Shown here in pieces: positions 28,855 through 37,077 of a stretch of DNA of 64,000 bases. Each line of letters opens with the position of its first letter. Position 1 is the stretch's first letter. Below the pieces are notes generated by a model. It saw only the letters and a program-made list of their open reading frames with translations, was not told where the DNA came from and did no database searches. The position numbers and the translations under genes are program-made. The DNA comes from Burkholderia sp. S171 (GTDB taxonomy: Bacteria; Pseudomonadota; Gammaproteobacteria; Burkholderiales; Burkholderiaceae): positions 214,845-278,844 of the forward strand of contig NZ_LMUF01000038.1 of the NCBI RefSeq assembly GCF_009766085.1, read 5' to 3'.

Positions 28855-30918
28855 ATGAAGACGATGAACTCCCAATCAGGTTCGCAGCCGGTCTTCCGCC
28901 TGCCGCTCGCGTGCGCGAGCCTGAGTTTAGGTTTGGCGATGTGCACGGCGCTCGCCGGTTGCGCGATACAGCAGGACGCCACGCGTGTCTCATCCGCAAG
29001 CCCCAGTGCATCGCCGTTGCCCGTCGCGGCATCGACCGCATCGACCGCGCCCGCTGCGGCGGGGCCTGCAACACGCGCCATGACCGATGCCGCATCGTCC
29101 GCATCGTCAATATCACCCGCTCCGACGCGCTCCGCGGCTGCAGCGCCGCCCGCGCGCGCACGAACCGCCACCCCGGTTGCCACGCAACACGCCGTCTACA
29201 CGCCGGTCGGTTTCGCCGAGCTGCCGGGCTGGAGCAGCGATCGCCTCGATCAATCGTGGCAGGCGTTCCTGCGCAGTTGCCACGTGCTGGGAAGCCGCCC
29301 GGCGTGGGCATCGACTTGCGCGGACGCCGCGAATGTCGATGCCGCCGACGATGCCGCAATCCGCGCATTCTATGAACGGCACTTCGTCGTGTATCGGGTG
29401 GAGAGCACGAGAGGCGAACAGGGCGGCCTGCTCACCGGCTACTTCGAGCCGGTCGTGCACGGCAGCCGCAGCTATGGCGGGCGCTTCGTGTACCCGGTGT
29501 ATGGCGTGCCGCGCGACATGCTTTATCTCGACGCGCACCGCGTACCGCCGAACGCGCTCGGCACGCTGACGGTCGCGCGCATCGTGGGCCGCCAGGTGGT
29601 TCCGTTGGCCCAGGTGTCAACCGGCTCGATGTCCGGCGTGTTCGCACTCGATCTCACTGGCGCAGTGCCTGACCTGCGCGACAAGAAAATCCGCATGCGC
29701 CTTTCAGGGCGACGAATCGTGCCGTACTACACGCGTGCCGAGATCGAGCAGCGCGGCTTGCAGGCCGATGTCATCGCCTACGTGGAAAATCCGGCGCAGC
29801 TCTATACGATCCAGATGCAGGGCTCGGGCAAGATCGTCCTGCAGGACGAGTCGGTCGTGCGCGTCGCTTATGCTGACCAGAACGGACATCCGTTCAGCCC
29901 GTCGGTCGTTGCGGCGGGCGCGCGCAGCGTACAACACCTCGTCCTGCGCGGCATGGAAGTCGATGTGGCGGAAGACGACGCGGACGCAAGCGCAACCGCG
30001 CCAACCGCTGGCGTTGGAACGCCGGCGAATATGCCGGCGAATATGCAAGCAAGCGCGCCATCGATGGCGACGCGAGAGCCGCTTGCCAGCAGCATGGCGG
30101 ACGCGCGCGACGCCGCGGCGCCGGGCAGCGCCCCCGTCCTGCTGGCGGGCGCGGTGGAAGAAGACCAGCGCTCCGGCGCCGGCGTGCCCGCCGCGAGTGC
30201 GCGCACCGGCGGCCAGTCACGCAGCGTTTACCTGCTCGCAGACCTTCAGCCGGCGGGCGGCGCGGGTTCCACGCGGGCACGCCAGCCGGCATCCGGCGGC
30301 CGCACGAACCTGGGCGCGGTGGCGCTGCCCGGCGCTGCGGATTCCGACGGCGATGGCGGCGTCGTGAAGGCCCACCGTGTGAGCGTGCATCGTCCGGCGT
30401 CCGGCGCAAGCGCCGCTGCCGAGTTGTCCCCGGCAGCGCCTTTCGCCGCCCCGGCCCGCCTTTTCGCGACCTCCGACCCGAGCTACGTGTTTTTCAAGCC
30501 GATTCGCGACAACACCGACGGCCCGCTCGGCGCGCTCGGCGTGCCGCTTTCCGCTGGCCGCTCGATCGCCGTCGATCCGCGCACCACCCCGCTCGGCGCG
30601 CCCGTGTACCTGTCCGCGCGCACCGGGGCGACGGGTGGGCTCAAAGGCTTGTTCATCGCGCAGGACACGGGCGGCGCGATCAGCGGCGCGCAGCGCGCAG
30701 ACCTCTATTCCGGGTCGGGCATGGACGCCGAAAGGGCCGCCAGCACGCTCAAGGCGCCGGCGCGGCTATGGGTGCTGCTGCCGGCGGGCCTGAACCTGGC
30801 CTCGCACGGCAGCGGCCTGCGCACCACGCGCGGCGGCGAGTCCGGTGGTAACTCTGGTGGTAACTCCGACTGCCTCGTGGACGACGGTTTCTGCGTCGAC
30901 TACGACAGTACTCCATGA
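28855..30918 (+). CDS. mltA: MltA-type lytic transglycosylase lipoprotein with large insert
   Basis: A 687-residue lipoprotein (lipobox LALAGC-like TALAGC, Cys36). The MltA domain begins at FAELPGWSSDRLDQSWQAF, followed by LLTGYFEPVVHGSR. After VAYADQNGHPF comes a stretch of about 165 Ala/Gly/Pro/Ser-rich residues (29970-30468). The fold then resumes with DPSYVFFKPI and the 3D domain, including catalytic Asp604 in IAQDTGGAI. E. coli MltA is 365 residues, so this is nearly doubled. It cleaves peptidoglycan glycan strands and may open the wall for the secretion complex. ATG 28855 has GAGG upstream; ATG 28816, overlapping the ppkA stop, is the alternative. Confidence 0.87.
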   Translation: MKTMNSQSGSQPVFRLPLACASLSLGLAMCTALAGCAIQQDATRVSSASPSASPLPVAASTASTAPAAAGPATRAMTDAASSASSISPAPTRSAAAAPPARARTATPVATQHAVYTPVGFAELPGWSSDRLDQSWQAFLRSCHVLGSRPAWASTCADAANVDAADDAAIRAFYERHFVVYRVESTRGEQGGLLTGYFEPVVHGSRSYGGRFVYPVYGVPRDMLYLDAHRVPPNALGTLTVARIVGRQVVPLAQVSTGSMSGVFALDLTGAVPDLRDKKIRMRLSGRRIVPYYTRAEIEQRGLQADVIAYVENPAQLYTIQMQGSGKIVLQDESVVRVAYADQNGHPFSPSVVAAGARSVQHLVLRGMEVDVAEDDADASATAPTAGVGTPANMPANMQASAPSMATREPLASSMADARDAAAPGSAPVLLAGAVEEDQRSGAGVPAASARTGGQSRSVYLLADLQPAGGAGSTRARQPASGGRTNLGAVALPGAADSDGDGGVVKAHRVSVHRPASGASAAAELSPAAPFAAPARLFATSDPSYVFFKPIRDNTDGPLGALGVPLSAGRSIAVDPRTTPLGAPVYLSARTGATGGLKGLFIAQDTGGAISGAQRADLYSGSGMDAERAASTLKAPARLWVLLPAGLNLASHGSGLRTTRGGESGGNSGGNSDCLVDDGFCVDYDSTP

Positions 30919-30965
30919 CCCGCGGCGATTCGCGCGCGCCCTCACGAGTGCGCGCGACATCGCCT

Positions 30966-30984
30966 TCTACGACTTTCGATGTAG
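30966..30984 (+). promoter_or_regulatory. 19-bp motif, copy 1 (imperfect CTAC-N10-GTAG dyad)
   Basis: TCTACGACTTTCGATGTAG lies 48 nt after mltA and about 145 nt before the next start codons. The identical 19 bp recurs at 33944-33962. The dyad CTAC...GTAG is a plausible site for a LuxR/NarL-type regulator, one of which is encoded between the two copies. Both copies point the same way relative to downstream genes. Confidence 0.5.
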
Positions 30985-31128
30985 ACCCTCTGGCCGATTT
31001 TGCGGCGCTCCCCGCATCCGTACCTTTGAAACGCCGGCTCACCACAACGGCATGCAATGCCGAAGCCCCGAGCCGTTTCCGTTCGCCAGCGATACGCCGG
31101 CAGCGTTTCAGACTCGTCAGGAGAGGCC

Positions 31129-31257
31129 ATGACCGCGCAAACTTCCACCCGGGCGCCATCCGCGTCGCCCGTAGCCGTTGATGCACCCTACGTTGATGCA
31201 CCCTACGTTCAGCGTGCAGGCGCACGGTTCTCCGGAGCGGCATCATGGACGCGCTGA
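31129..31257 (+). CDS. Possible 42-residue leader ORF overlapping the sigma-like gene
   Basis: An ATG with a strong ribosome site (CAGGAGAGGCC) opens a 42-codon frame (MTAQTSTRAPSASPVAVDAP at the start). It contains the repeated VDAPY segment and ends 13 nt inside the following gene. No family was recognised. It may couple translation to the next gene, or may simply be a chance frame in GC-rich DNA. Confidence 0.35.
   Translation: MTAQTSTRAPSASPVAVDAPYVDAPYVQRAGARFSGAASWTR
31177..31206 (+). repeat. Perfect 15-bp tandem duplication
   Basis: GTTGATGCACCCTAC occurs twice in succession, in frame with the possible leader ORF. It looks like a recent slippage duplication. Confidence 0.85.
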
Positions 31258-32015
31258 TCCACCGCGAGTCCGCCGCTTTCGTGCTGGATGCGGCCACGCT
31301 GATCGACCTCTGGCATCGCCGCACGGCACTGAGCGAGTTGGAGACCTGCCAGATCTACAAGATGGTCTGCCATGCGCTCAGGGCCTACTACCCGTCCGAA
31401 TTGCGCGGACTGGCGGAAGACAAGGAAGAACTGATTGCCCAGTTCTTTTATTCGCGGGTGCTGCGCATTGACCTGGAACACCGCGCGTCGCATGCCTCCG
31501 CGGACAGTGCGCCCTCCACCGCCTACGCGCTGTGCGCGTACTTCCGCCGGTTCCTGATCGATTGCCTGCGCAGCGCGAGCGTGCAGCGCAACGTGTCGAT
31601 AGAAATGGACGGCGTGCAGGCCGAAGTGGATTCGCGCTGCCATGCGCCGGGCGATCCGGTTGCCGCCACGCTCTCCGAGCATGGCCTGAGCGAAGCGCGC
31701 GTGCGCGAGCTCGCCCATGCGTTTGTCGCCGCGCTCGATGCGCCGGACCGCATCATCTTCGCCGGCAGCCTGGGAGCGGCGCAAAATCATCCGGGCGGAC
31801 TTAAAGCGGTCGCCGACGCCAACGATGTGCCGTCCTATCACTATCGCGCGCGCAAGCTGGGCGTCACCACGAGGAAATCCACCACGCCCGATGAATTCGC
31901 GGCCACGCGAATCGGCCGCTGGATCACGGACACGCTCGGCATCGAGATCGCGGCCGAGAATCGCGACGCGATTCTGGTCGTGCTGAACCTGCTCGCGCTG
32001 GAAGCGCACGCGTGA
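31245..32015 (+). CDS. Sigma-70-like regulatory protein at the end of the T6SS locus
   Basis: A 256-residue soluble protein. Residues about 25-115 are helical, with LAEDKEELIAQFFYSRVL and AYFRRFLIDCLRS resembling sigma-70 region 2. Residues about 145-215 (LSEARVRELAHAF, then AVADANDVPSYHYRARKLGV) resemble a region-4 helix-turn-helix. I do not recognise a named family, so sigma-factor activity is an inference from this pattern. GGAG lies 7 nt before ATG 31245. It follows mltA by 326 nt and converges on the fusion regulator, which suggests a part in T6SS control. Confidence 0.5.
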   Translation: MDALIHRESAAFVLDAATLIDLWHRRTALSELETCQIYKMVCHALRAYYPSELRGLAEDKEELIAQFFYSRVLRIDLEHRASHASADSAPSTAYALCAYFRRFLIDCLRSASVQRNVSIEMDGVQAEVDSRCHAPGDPVAATLSEHGLSEARVRELAHAFVAALDAPDRIIFAGSLGAAQNHPGGLKAVADANDVPSYHYRARKLGVTTRKSTTPDEFAATRIGRWITDTLGIEIAAENRDAILVVLNLLALEAHA

Positions 32016-32062
32016 ACCGGCGGCGGGTGTGCGGGTGTGCGGGCGCCGCCCGCCATCAGCCA

Positions 32063-33079
32063 TCAGCCGTGACGCAAGCTATCGGCCTGCAGGCGCCGTA
32101 CGATGAGCTGCAGCAGGTGCAGCGCAAATTCGGGTTCCTGATAGTAGAGACGGACAGCATCGGCGGCGGACACGACGCGCATCTCGCACACGGAGCGGCA
32201 AACCGCCGTGCAAGTGCGCCGGTGCTCTGGCGAGAACAGCCCAATCTCGCCAAGCACCGTGCCCGCTCCCAGCTCGATGCCGAACTCGCGCAGTTCCACG
32301 GTGCCTTTTTCGACGTAAAACAGCGCGCCGCTTGGATCGCCCTTGCGGAACAGGACCTCATTCGCGCGGAAATGCCGCGCGTCCATGTTCGCGAGCAGCC
32401 GGCCAATGGGCACATGACCGTTGAGCGCTACGCTCGCCTGGGTGTCGCGCACTTTCGCGATGCGGGCCGCGGCTGCGCTCGCCTCGCCCCGGCTCGATAC
32501 ATTGAGCGCTTTGAAGATGGTCGTGAGGTGGGTCTTGACGGTGGCCTCGGCCACATCCAGTTCACGCGCGATTACCTTGTTCGAGCGGCCGCGGGCAAGC
32601 AACGCGAGCACTTCGATCTGTCGCGCAGTGAGATGCAGGTTTCCATTGGATTGCTCGGCTTTGCGCGCCGCGCGCGTATCGTCCGCGTCCGAATCCATCG
32701 CGAGCAGCGGTCGAGGCAGATACACGCCGCCCGCAAGCGCGATACGCACCGCCCCGAACAGCACGTCGGCGGATGCGGATTTCTCGACGCAACCCGCCAT
32801 GCCCGCCACGATCAGTTCTTCGACTTGCTGGCGCCGCGCACGGTCGACCAGCACGATGACCGGTGTGAGCCGCGCATGCTCGCGCGCGGTATCGAGTTCA
32901 CTGCCCGGCTCGCGCAGGCTGTCGCCGTCGAGCACGATGCAATCGGGCTTGTCCGCCTCGGGCCCGGATCGCTCCAGACTGTTGCGGACCGTCACGTGCG
33001 CGTCGGGCACGACGTCGCGCAGCAGGGCCGCGACGCCTTCGAGAAAGAGCCCCGCTGGTCCGGTGAGCAAGATGTTCAT
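32063..33079 (-). CDS. REC-LuxR HTH-cNMP-binding fusion response regulator
   Basis: A 338-residue regulator with three modules. A receiver (1-120) has candidate phospho-acceptor Asp51 (IVLDGDS) and Lys100. A LuxR/NarL helix-turn-helix (147-208) has LTARQIEVLALLARG and VAEATVKTHL. A C-terminal cyclic-nucleotide-binding fold (about 222-338) has LFRKGDPSGALFYVEKG and GEIGLFSPEHRRT. The frame runs 29 codons further upstream, but MNILLTGPAG is the normal receiver start. It joins phosphorelay and nucleotide or redox-type sensing in one chain. It sits convergent to the sigma-like gene at the T6SS edge and is the best local candidate for a T6SS regulator. No partner kinase is in the window. Confidence 0.85.
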   Translation of the reverse strand: MNILLTGPAGLFLEGVAALLRDVVPDAHVTVRNSLERSGPEADKPDCIVLDGDSLREPGSELDTAREHARLTPVIVLVDRARRQQVEELIVAGMAGCVEKSASADVLFGAVRIALAGGVYLPRPLLAMDSDADDTRAARKAEQSNGNLHLTARQIEVLALLARGRSNKVIARELDVAEATVKTHLTTIFKALNVSSRGEASAAAARIAKVRDTQASVALNGHVPIGRLLANMDARHFRANEVLFRKGDPSGALFYVEKGTVELREFGIELGAGTVLGEIGLFSPEHRRTCTAVCRSVCEMRVVSAADAVRLYYQEPEFALHLLQLIVRRLQADSLRHG

Positions 33080-33579
33080 GGAATTGCAGGCCTCGGCCGG
33101 GTTGATGAGAGGCGCCGGCACATGATCCTTCCAGGGGCCGTCGATTCTCGGACAGGCGCGCGCCACGCCCTCGCGTTCAAAACCGGGTGCTTTGGGCAGC
33201 CGGGCGCAAGCTCATATCTGTCGATGCTACTGCACGTTGGAAAGACCTGCTTTGCAGGGTCGATTTCGTTCGGCTGCTGCGCGCGCCAAGCCGCTTCATT
33301 TTTCATTTGCGCCGCGGCTCGCTCGTCTTCCTTGTGCGCAGTCTCTCTGCGCAACAGCGCCATTGCGTCATTCGCGATTCCACAGCATGAGTCGCTCAGA
33401 CGCCGACGCATATCGGGCGGCCTCCCGACTTGCACCATTCATCCTGCATGGAATCCGATCGGACTACTCACGTGCAGCCGGTCACGATTCCACGCATCAT
33501 CAAACGGTCGAGCGCTTGCTGTTCCAGACGGCTGCCGGCAAACGGCAGTCACCCACGTTATCTCGTAAGGAGAATTGCC
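33080..33579. other. 500-nt intergenic region, no recognised gene
   Basis: This divergent gap separates the fusion regulator from the small secreted protein and should hold both promoters. Open frames here are short and have no recognisable similarity or good ribosome sites, apart from the AAGGAG serving 33580. Confidence 0.6.
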
Positions 33580-33834
33580 ATGAGCAACAAACTGCTTCTG
33601 CTCGCGTCGGTCCTGAGCGTGCTCTCGATGAGCGTCGCGCAGGCCCAGGAAGCGCCCGACGGCGCCAACATGACCGCTTCGCAAAACGGCGCGGCCACGA
33701 CGCCGCCGCCTGACTCGAACAGCTACGGCGGGGCCACGAATCAGAGCGCTGCGGGGTCGACGGCGAAGGACGCCTATGGGAAGCAGGCCGACTGCGCGCC
33801 CCGAACCTTCTGCGATATCTACAAGGGCCAGTGA
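33580..33834 (+). CDS. Small secreted protein, function unknown
   Basis: An 84-residue protein with a clear signal peptide (MSNKLLLLASVLSVLSMSVA, then QAQ). A Gln/Asn/Ser/Pro-rich mature chain ends in a two-cysteine tail (DCAPRTFCDIYKGQ) that could form a disulfide. AAGGAG lies 7 nt before the ATG. No family was recognised; short exported proteins of this build are common in Burkholderiaceae. Confidence 0.75.
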   Translation: MSNKLLLLASVLSVLSMSVAQAQEAPDGANMTASQNGAATTPPPDSNSYGGATNQSAAGSTAKDAYGKQADCAPRTFCDIYKGQ

Positions 33835-33943
33835 ACGCCGCCTGACTGGATTGCGCGACGGCCTCTCCGCGGCGGCCTCTCCCGGCATCCGCGCGGGATG
33901 CGAGAGGCCGCGCGAACAGGCAAAGGTCACGGTCCGGATTGCG

Positions 33944-33962
33944 TCTACGACTTTCGATGTAG
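33944..33962 (+). promoter_or_regulatory. 19-bp motif, copy 2
   Basis: Identical to the 19 bp at 30966-30984. It lies in the 317-nt gap between the small secreted gene and the 34152 gene, 110 nt after the former and 190 nt before the latter. The rest of this gap has a GC-rich inverted stretch (gcctctc...gagaggc, about 33871-33908) that may terminate the small gene. Confidence 0.5.
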
Positions 33963-34151
33963 GGCCTTCGAACGATAGGCCCCGCGCCGCCAAAGATCTA
34001 TCTTCCACTCGTCAGGCCGGGTCATTCGTTCGAGCTTCCACGATGTGCCGGACCGACCTTCTGGAGCGATGTTCGCCAGGAGCCGAAACATCACGAAGCG
34101 TTTTCCGGGAATCGTCGATTCCACTTCCCGGCGGCGCAGGGAGAGCGACTC

Positions 34152-34412
34152 ATGAAAGCCGAACGCGAGTTCTCACTCCGTGCCCAGGTAGAGAAATGGC
34201 TGATGCCGCGTCTCGATACCTCGGTCCACGTCACACTGATCCGGTACACAGGGTCATCACGGGTTCGTTCCGCGCGCGTGGAATCGTGCGATGGTGCGGA
34301 TTCGCATGTGTTGTTCTTCTTCCAGAACGCCGAGGGGCACTGGAGTATCTTCCCGCCCCGATCCGATCGTCCGATGATGGGAATGAATGCTTTTGCACCT
34401 TTGAATCATTGA
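34152..34412 (+). CDS. Hypothetical protein, 86 residues
   Basis: A soluble, charged small protein beginning MKAEREFSLRAQVEKWLMPR, with no signal or membrane segment. GGGAG lies 8 nt before the ATG, which supports it as a real gene. A central beta-rich pattern (VHVTLIRYT, SHVLFFFQNAEGHWSIFPP) is visible. I recognise no family. It is convergent with the thioesterase gene. Confidence 0.6.
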   Translation: MKAEREFSLRAQVEKWLMPRLDTSVHVTLIRYTGSSRVRSARVESCDGADSHVLFFFQNAEGHWSIFPPRSDRPMMGMNAFAPLNH

Positions 34413-34559
34413 ATCGATGGCCTGCGAAGCTGCTTATTCAAATTGCAGCGCGATCGTATAACCCGCAGAGGTCTCAAAAGCGAAGGTGTCTCACCCCTCG
34501 ATTACGTTGCCAGGCGCCATTTTTTCGGGTGTTTCATGGATCTGATCGAGGGTGCCCGC

Positions 34560-34982
34560 TCAAGCTTTCTCGCTGCAAAAGCGCAGCATGCTTTCCCGCA
34601 AGTCGTCCGGCACCGGAATGGATTGACCGGTGTCGAAGGAGAAAAGCACCAGGGTCTGCTCAATCCGAGCACGCACCTTTTCTCCTGCCGAAGCAGCCAG
34701 GTTCAAGTCTATGGAATGCCCGCCGATCTTTCTTACCAGCAATGAAAACTCGAGCGTCTCACCGAGCCGGCTCGGCGCAAGAAACTGAGCTCGAATATCT
34801 ACCGTAGGCGCGCCAAACCTTTTTTCCACGATGAGGTCGGCGAATTTCAGCTGAAGTCCGTTGTAAAACCAGTCTTCAATCACTTCGTGAAAAAGCACGA
34901 AGTATTGTGGGTAGAAGACGATTCCCGCCGGATCGCAATGCTGGAATCGAATTAACTTGCTTACATGGAATATGTCGCTCAT
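34560..34982 (-). CDS. Hotdog-fold acyl-CoA thioesterase (4-hydroxybenzoyl-CoA type)
   Basis: A 140-residue thioesterase. The N-terminal RFQHCDPAGIVFYPQYF matches the active-site block of the 4HBT/YbgC class, with Asp in the HCDPAG motif as the catalytic residue. The usual RFGAPTVDIRAQFLAPSR strand follows. It hydrolyses acyl-CoA thioesters; the substrate is not evident. I chose ATG 34982 with GAGGG upstream over a TTG nine codons earlier. It stands alone, next to mobile-element remnants. Confidence 0.85.
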   Translation of the reverse strand: MSDIFHVSKLIRFQHCDPAGIVFYPQYFVLFHEVIEDWFYNGLQLKFADLIVEKRFGAPTVDIRAQFLAPSRLGETLEFSLLVRKIGGHSIDLNLAASAGEKVRARIEQTLVLFSFDTGQSIPVPDDLRESMLRFCSEKA

Positions 34983-35196
34983 TCCCAAGCCCTCGGCTTC
35001 AAAGTTCAATTGAGCTCAGCGCTTCATCACCCTTGATGATAGTCGGAACAGCGCTTACGTGGCTTTGCCCGGCGAAGACGAAGGACGCTTGTGCAGCGCA
35101 ATGGTGACAATCAAACCAGCGGCGCTTGCATTTTGTCGAGACCTGTCGTGCGATAGCCACTCATCGCTTTTGCCTAAGGCACGACGTTGGCCCCGT

Positions 35197-35340
35197 ATGG
35201 TCCCGTTGCAGGGATTGGATTTGACGACCAAACGAACGCGTAAGCGGGAGTTCCTCGACGAGATGAACCGAGTGGTTTCGTGGGTCGAACTGGTGGCGCT
35301 GATATTGACGCATGCACCGGAAGGCAAGCGAGGGCGACTT
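35197..35340 (+). pseudogene. IS5-family transposase N-terminal remnant
   Basis: A stretch of about 47 codons (RTRKREFLDEMNRVVSWVEL, then VALI..HAPEGKRGR) matches the start of IS5-type transposases. The expected PPF segment after GKRGR is disrupted, apparently by loss of a base, and the remainder of the transposase is absent. The element is dead. Confidence 0.8.
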
Positions 35341-35428
35341 CATTGCGATTCGTGTTGATCGTCACCATTGCCTCTTGAACGAAAAGGTTGTGGCGCACTG
35401 TAACGCAAAAGGGGCCAGTGTCGGAATC

Positions 35429-35455
35429 GCAGTGCTTACAACCAGTAAGCACTGC
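35429..35455. other. Perfect hairpin between two mobile-element remnants
   Basis: GCAGTGCTTAC and GTAAGCACTGC form an 11-bp perfect inverted repeat around a 5-nt loop. It lies just 3' of the maturase remnant on the minus strand. It may be a relic of intron RNA structure or of an insertion-sequence end. No T run follows on either strand. Confidence 0.5.
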
Positions 35456-35503
35456 CTTCACGCGCCGGCTTACAACGAGCACGACCGGGCCCAACTGAAG
35501 GCA

Positions 35504-35719
35504 TTTCACCACCGAGAGTCCGAGAGCACGCGCAGTCCGATGACATTCCGGATGCAACATGACCAAGTTTCGGTTCGTGTCCTTACCGCCATCGATCGTT
35601 CGTTCCACGTGGTAGAGACGCCAACCACTGGTTTTCGTGATCATCTGCCGACAGACCGGACACGACCGTCGCCGGTCAAGCCATAACCGGATCAACCGCA
35701 CCCAACCTTTGAGCGAGTC
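35504..35719 (-). pseudogene. Group II intron maturase HNH-domain remnant
   Basis: About 72 codons match the C-terminal endonuclease domain of group II intron proteins. They show SLKGWVRLIRLWLDRR, a CPVC zinc pair, ITKTSGW, the DGGKDTNRN block and LHPECHR. The reverse-transcriptase and maturase domains are missing upstream, and the reading frame runs into unrelated sequence on both sides. The intron itself cannot be traced. Confidence 0.8.
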
Positions 35720-35931
35720 CAGCATCGCGAATCCCAACCGCCATGCTTCGACGATCAAACGCGACAAGACAAAAACGAACTTTACCGCCAACTACATGCC
35801 GCTTAACGCGCGGCTGACGGCGACACGTGTCGCACCATAGTTTGGAATATGGACCGTTAAACTTCGGCTTTTGGCCCGGTTTATAGCGCTTTCCAATGTT
35901 CACCAAGGGCCTCTGAAAATAGCGCGGTGAC

Positions 35932-36933
35932 TCAGGATCTTGGCGTCCGCGGCACCTTGCGCTTGGCCACGGGTTTCGTCGGTGGCGTCTGTCGCCGTGT
36001 GTCGGCGCTCGCCCGCGACAGCGACAGTTGCTTGTGTGTGCGTGCCAGTTCGTCGGCGTCCCGCGCGTGCGCTACTTGAACCGACGCGAGATTGCCCTCC
36101 AGGACACCCACCTGCTGGCGTAGATCGCCAAGTTGCACGTGGAGCGCCTGGAGCTCGGCGCGATACCGGGCGTCGCCCTGCTCTCGTTTGCGCACGGCAG
36201 CGTCCAGTTCCTTCTGTAAGCGTGCGGCCGCCTGCCGCTCGCGGTCGATTTCCAGCAGGGCCCGGGTTTCGGCGGCTTTGAGCCGCTCCTGCGCCAACTT
36301 GCCGTCGGCACGCAGCTTGTCCAGTTCCGAGGCGAAGTCCCGCTGCGCGGTCACGAGCGCGCGCTGCAACTGCCGCTCGCCTTCTTGCGCGGCTCGTAGC
36401 TGATCCTGCAGCGTTGACGTCGCGGCCATGGAGATGGCCAGCGCCTGGTCCAGTTCGGTGATGCGGGTCTGCGCTGCGTCCAGCGCGGTCGCACTGCCTG
36501 TCAGCTCCTGACGCAACCGGTCGCGCTCGGCCTCGGCCCGAATCTGTCTCGCCTGCGCCTCCGCGACCGATCGTTGCGCCTCGAGCTGCGCGGCGGCTAG
36601 CTGGTCCTGGGCCATGTCGACCGCCCGCGTCCAGAGCGCGACCGCCAGTTCCCCGGTCGCGGACTGTAGTTCCGCGGGGAGGTCGGGGTGCTCGATGCGC
36701 ACCCGGCTCTTTTCCCGCAGGGTGATCCAGAAGCGCGCCAGCGCCTCGGCCGGCGCGCTCATGCTGCCCTTCTTCACCAGTTGATAGAGCCGGTTCGCGG
36801 TGGGCGTGATGCCGTGCCTAAAAAACAGCAGCACGCAGACCTCGCGATACAGCTCCTGCGTGCGCGGAAACTGCGCGCGCAACTGGTCGATTTCCGCGTG
36901 CAGTTGGGGCTCCAGAGCGGGCGAAGCTTCCAT
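35932..36933 (-). CDS. KfrA-like DNA-binding coiled-coil protein
   Basis: A 333-residue protein. The N-terminal KfrA_N-type domain (about 20-90: QELYREVCVLLFFRHGITPT, then ANRLYQLVKKGSMS) precedes a long Ala/Gln/Arg/Glu-rich coiled coil (about 110-300). The C-terminal tail is basic (TKPVAKRKVPRTPRS). KfrA proteins on plasmids autoregulate and aid segregation. The frame extends 28 codons further to 37017, but MEASPALEP is the more family-like start. It is divergent from a tyrosine recombinase across a short AT-rich gap, a pairing that suggests KfrA controls the recombinase. Confidence 0.85.
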   Translation of the reverse strand: MEASPALEPQLHAEIDQLRAQFPRTQELYREVCVLLFFRHGITPTANRLYQLVKKGSMSAPAEALARFWITLREKSRVRIEHPDLPAELQSATGELAVALWTRAVDMAQDQLAAAQLEAQRSVAEAQARQIRAEAERDRLRQELTGSATALDAAQTRITELDQALAISMAATSTLQDQLRAAQEGERQLQRALVTAQRDFASELDKLRADGKLAQERLKAAETRALLEIDRERQAAARLQKELDAAVRKREQGDARYRAELQALHVQLGDLRQQVGVLEGNLASVQVAHARDADELARTHKQLSLSRASADTRRQTPPTKPVAKRKVPRTPRS

Positions 36934-36970
36934 GGCGAGCAATCTCGGGGAGTTAATTGATGGATAATAT

Positions 36971-37032
36971 AACGTATAACGTTGATTATCATGAAATCGG
37001 ATATTGAATTTAGACATTATGACTATAATGTC
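36971..37032. promoter_or_regulatory. AT-rich divergent promoter with two inverted repeats
   Basis: Two dyads lie in this strongly AT-rich gap: AACGT-ATA-ACGTT at 36971-36983 and GACATTAT-N4-ATAATGTC at 37013-37032. They lie between the starts of the KfrA-like gene and the recombinase gene, as expected for autoregulatory operators. Confidence 0.6.
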
Positions 37033-37077
37033 GAGTAAAATGACGCATTGTGTGAATTGCGCGCTCCTAGCCCAAAC

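Noticed and set aside
35059..35358. 99-codon frame as a complete gene
   Set aside because: Only the second half resembles a protein family (IS5 transposase start); the first half is unrelated sequence.
35174..35791. 205-codon minus-strand frame as a complete gene
   Set aside because: Only about 72 codons match the group II maturase HNH domain; the ends have no family similarity and overlap the IS5 remnant.
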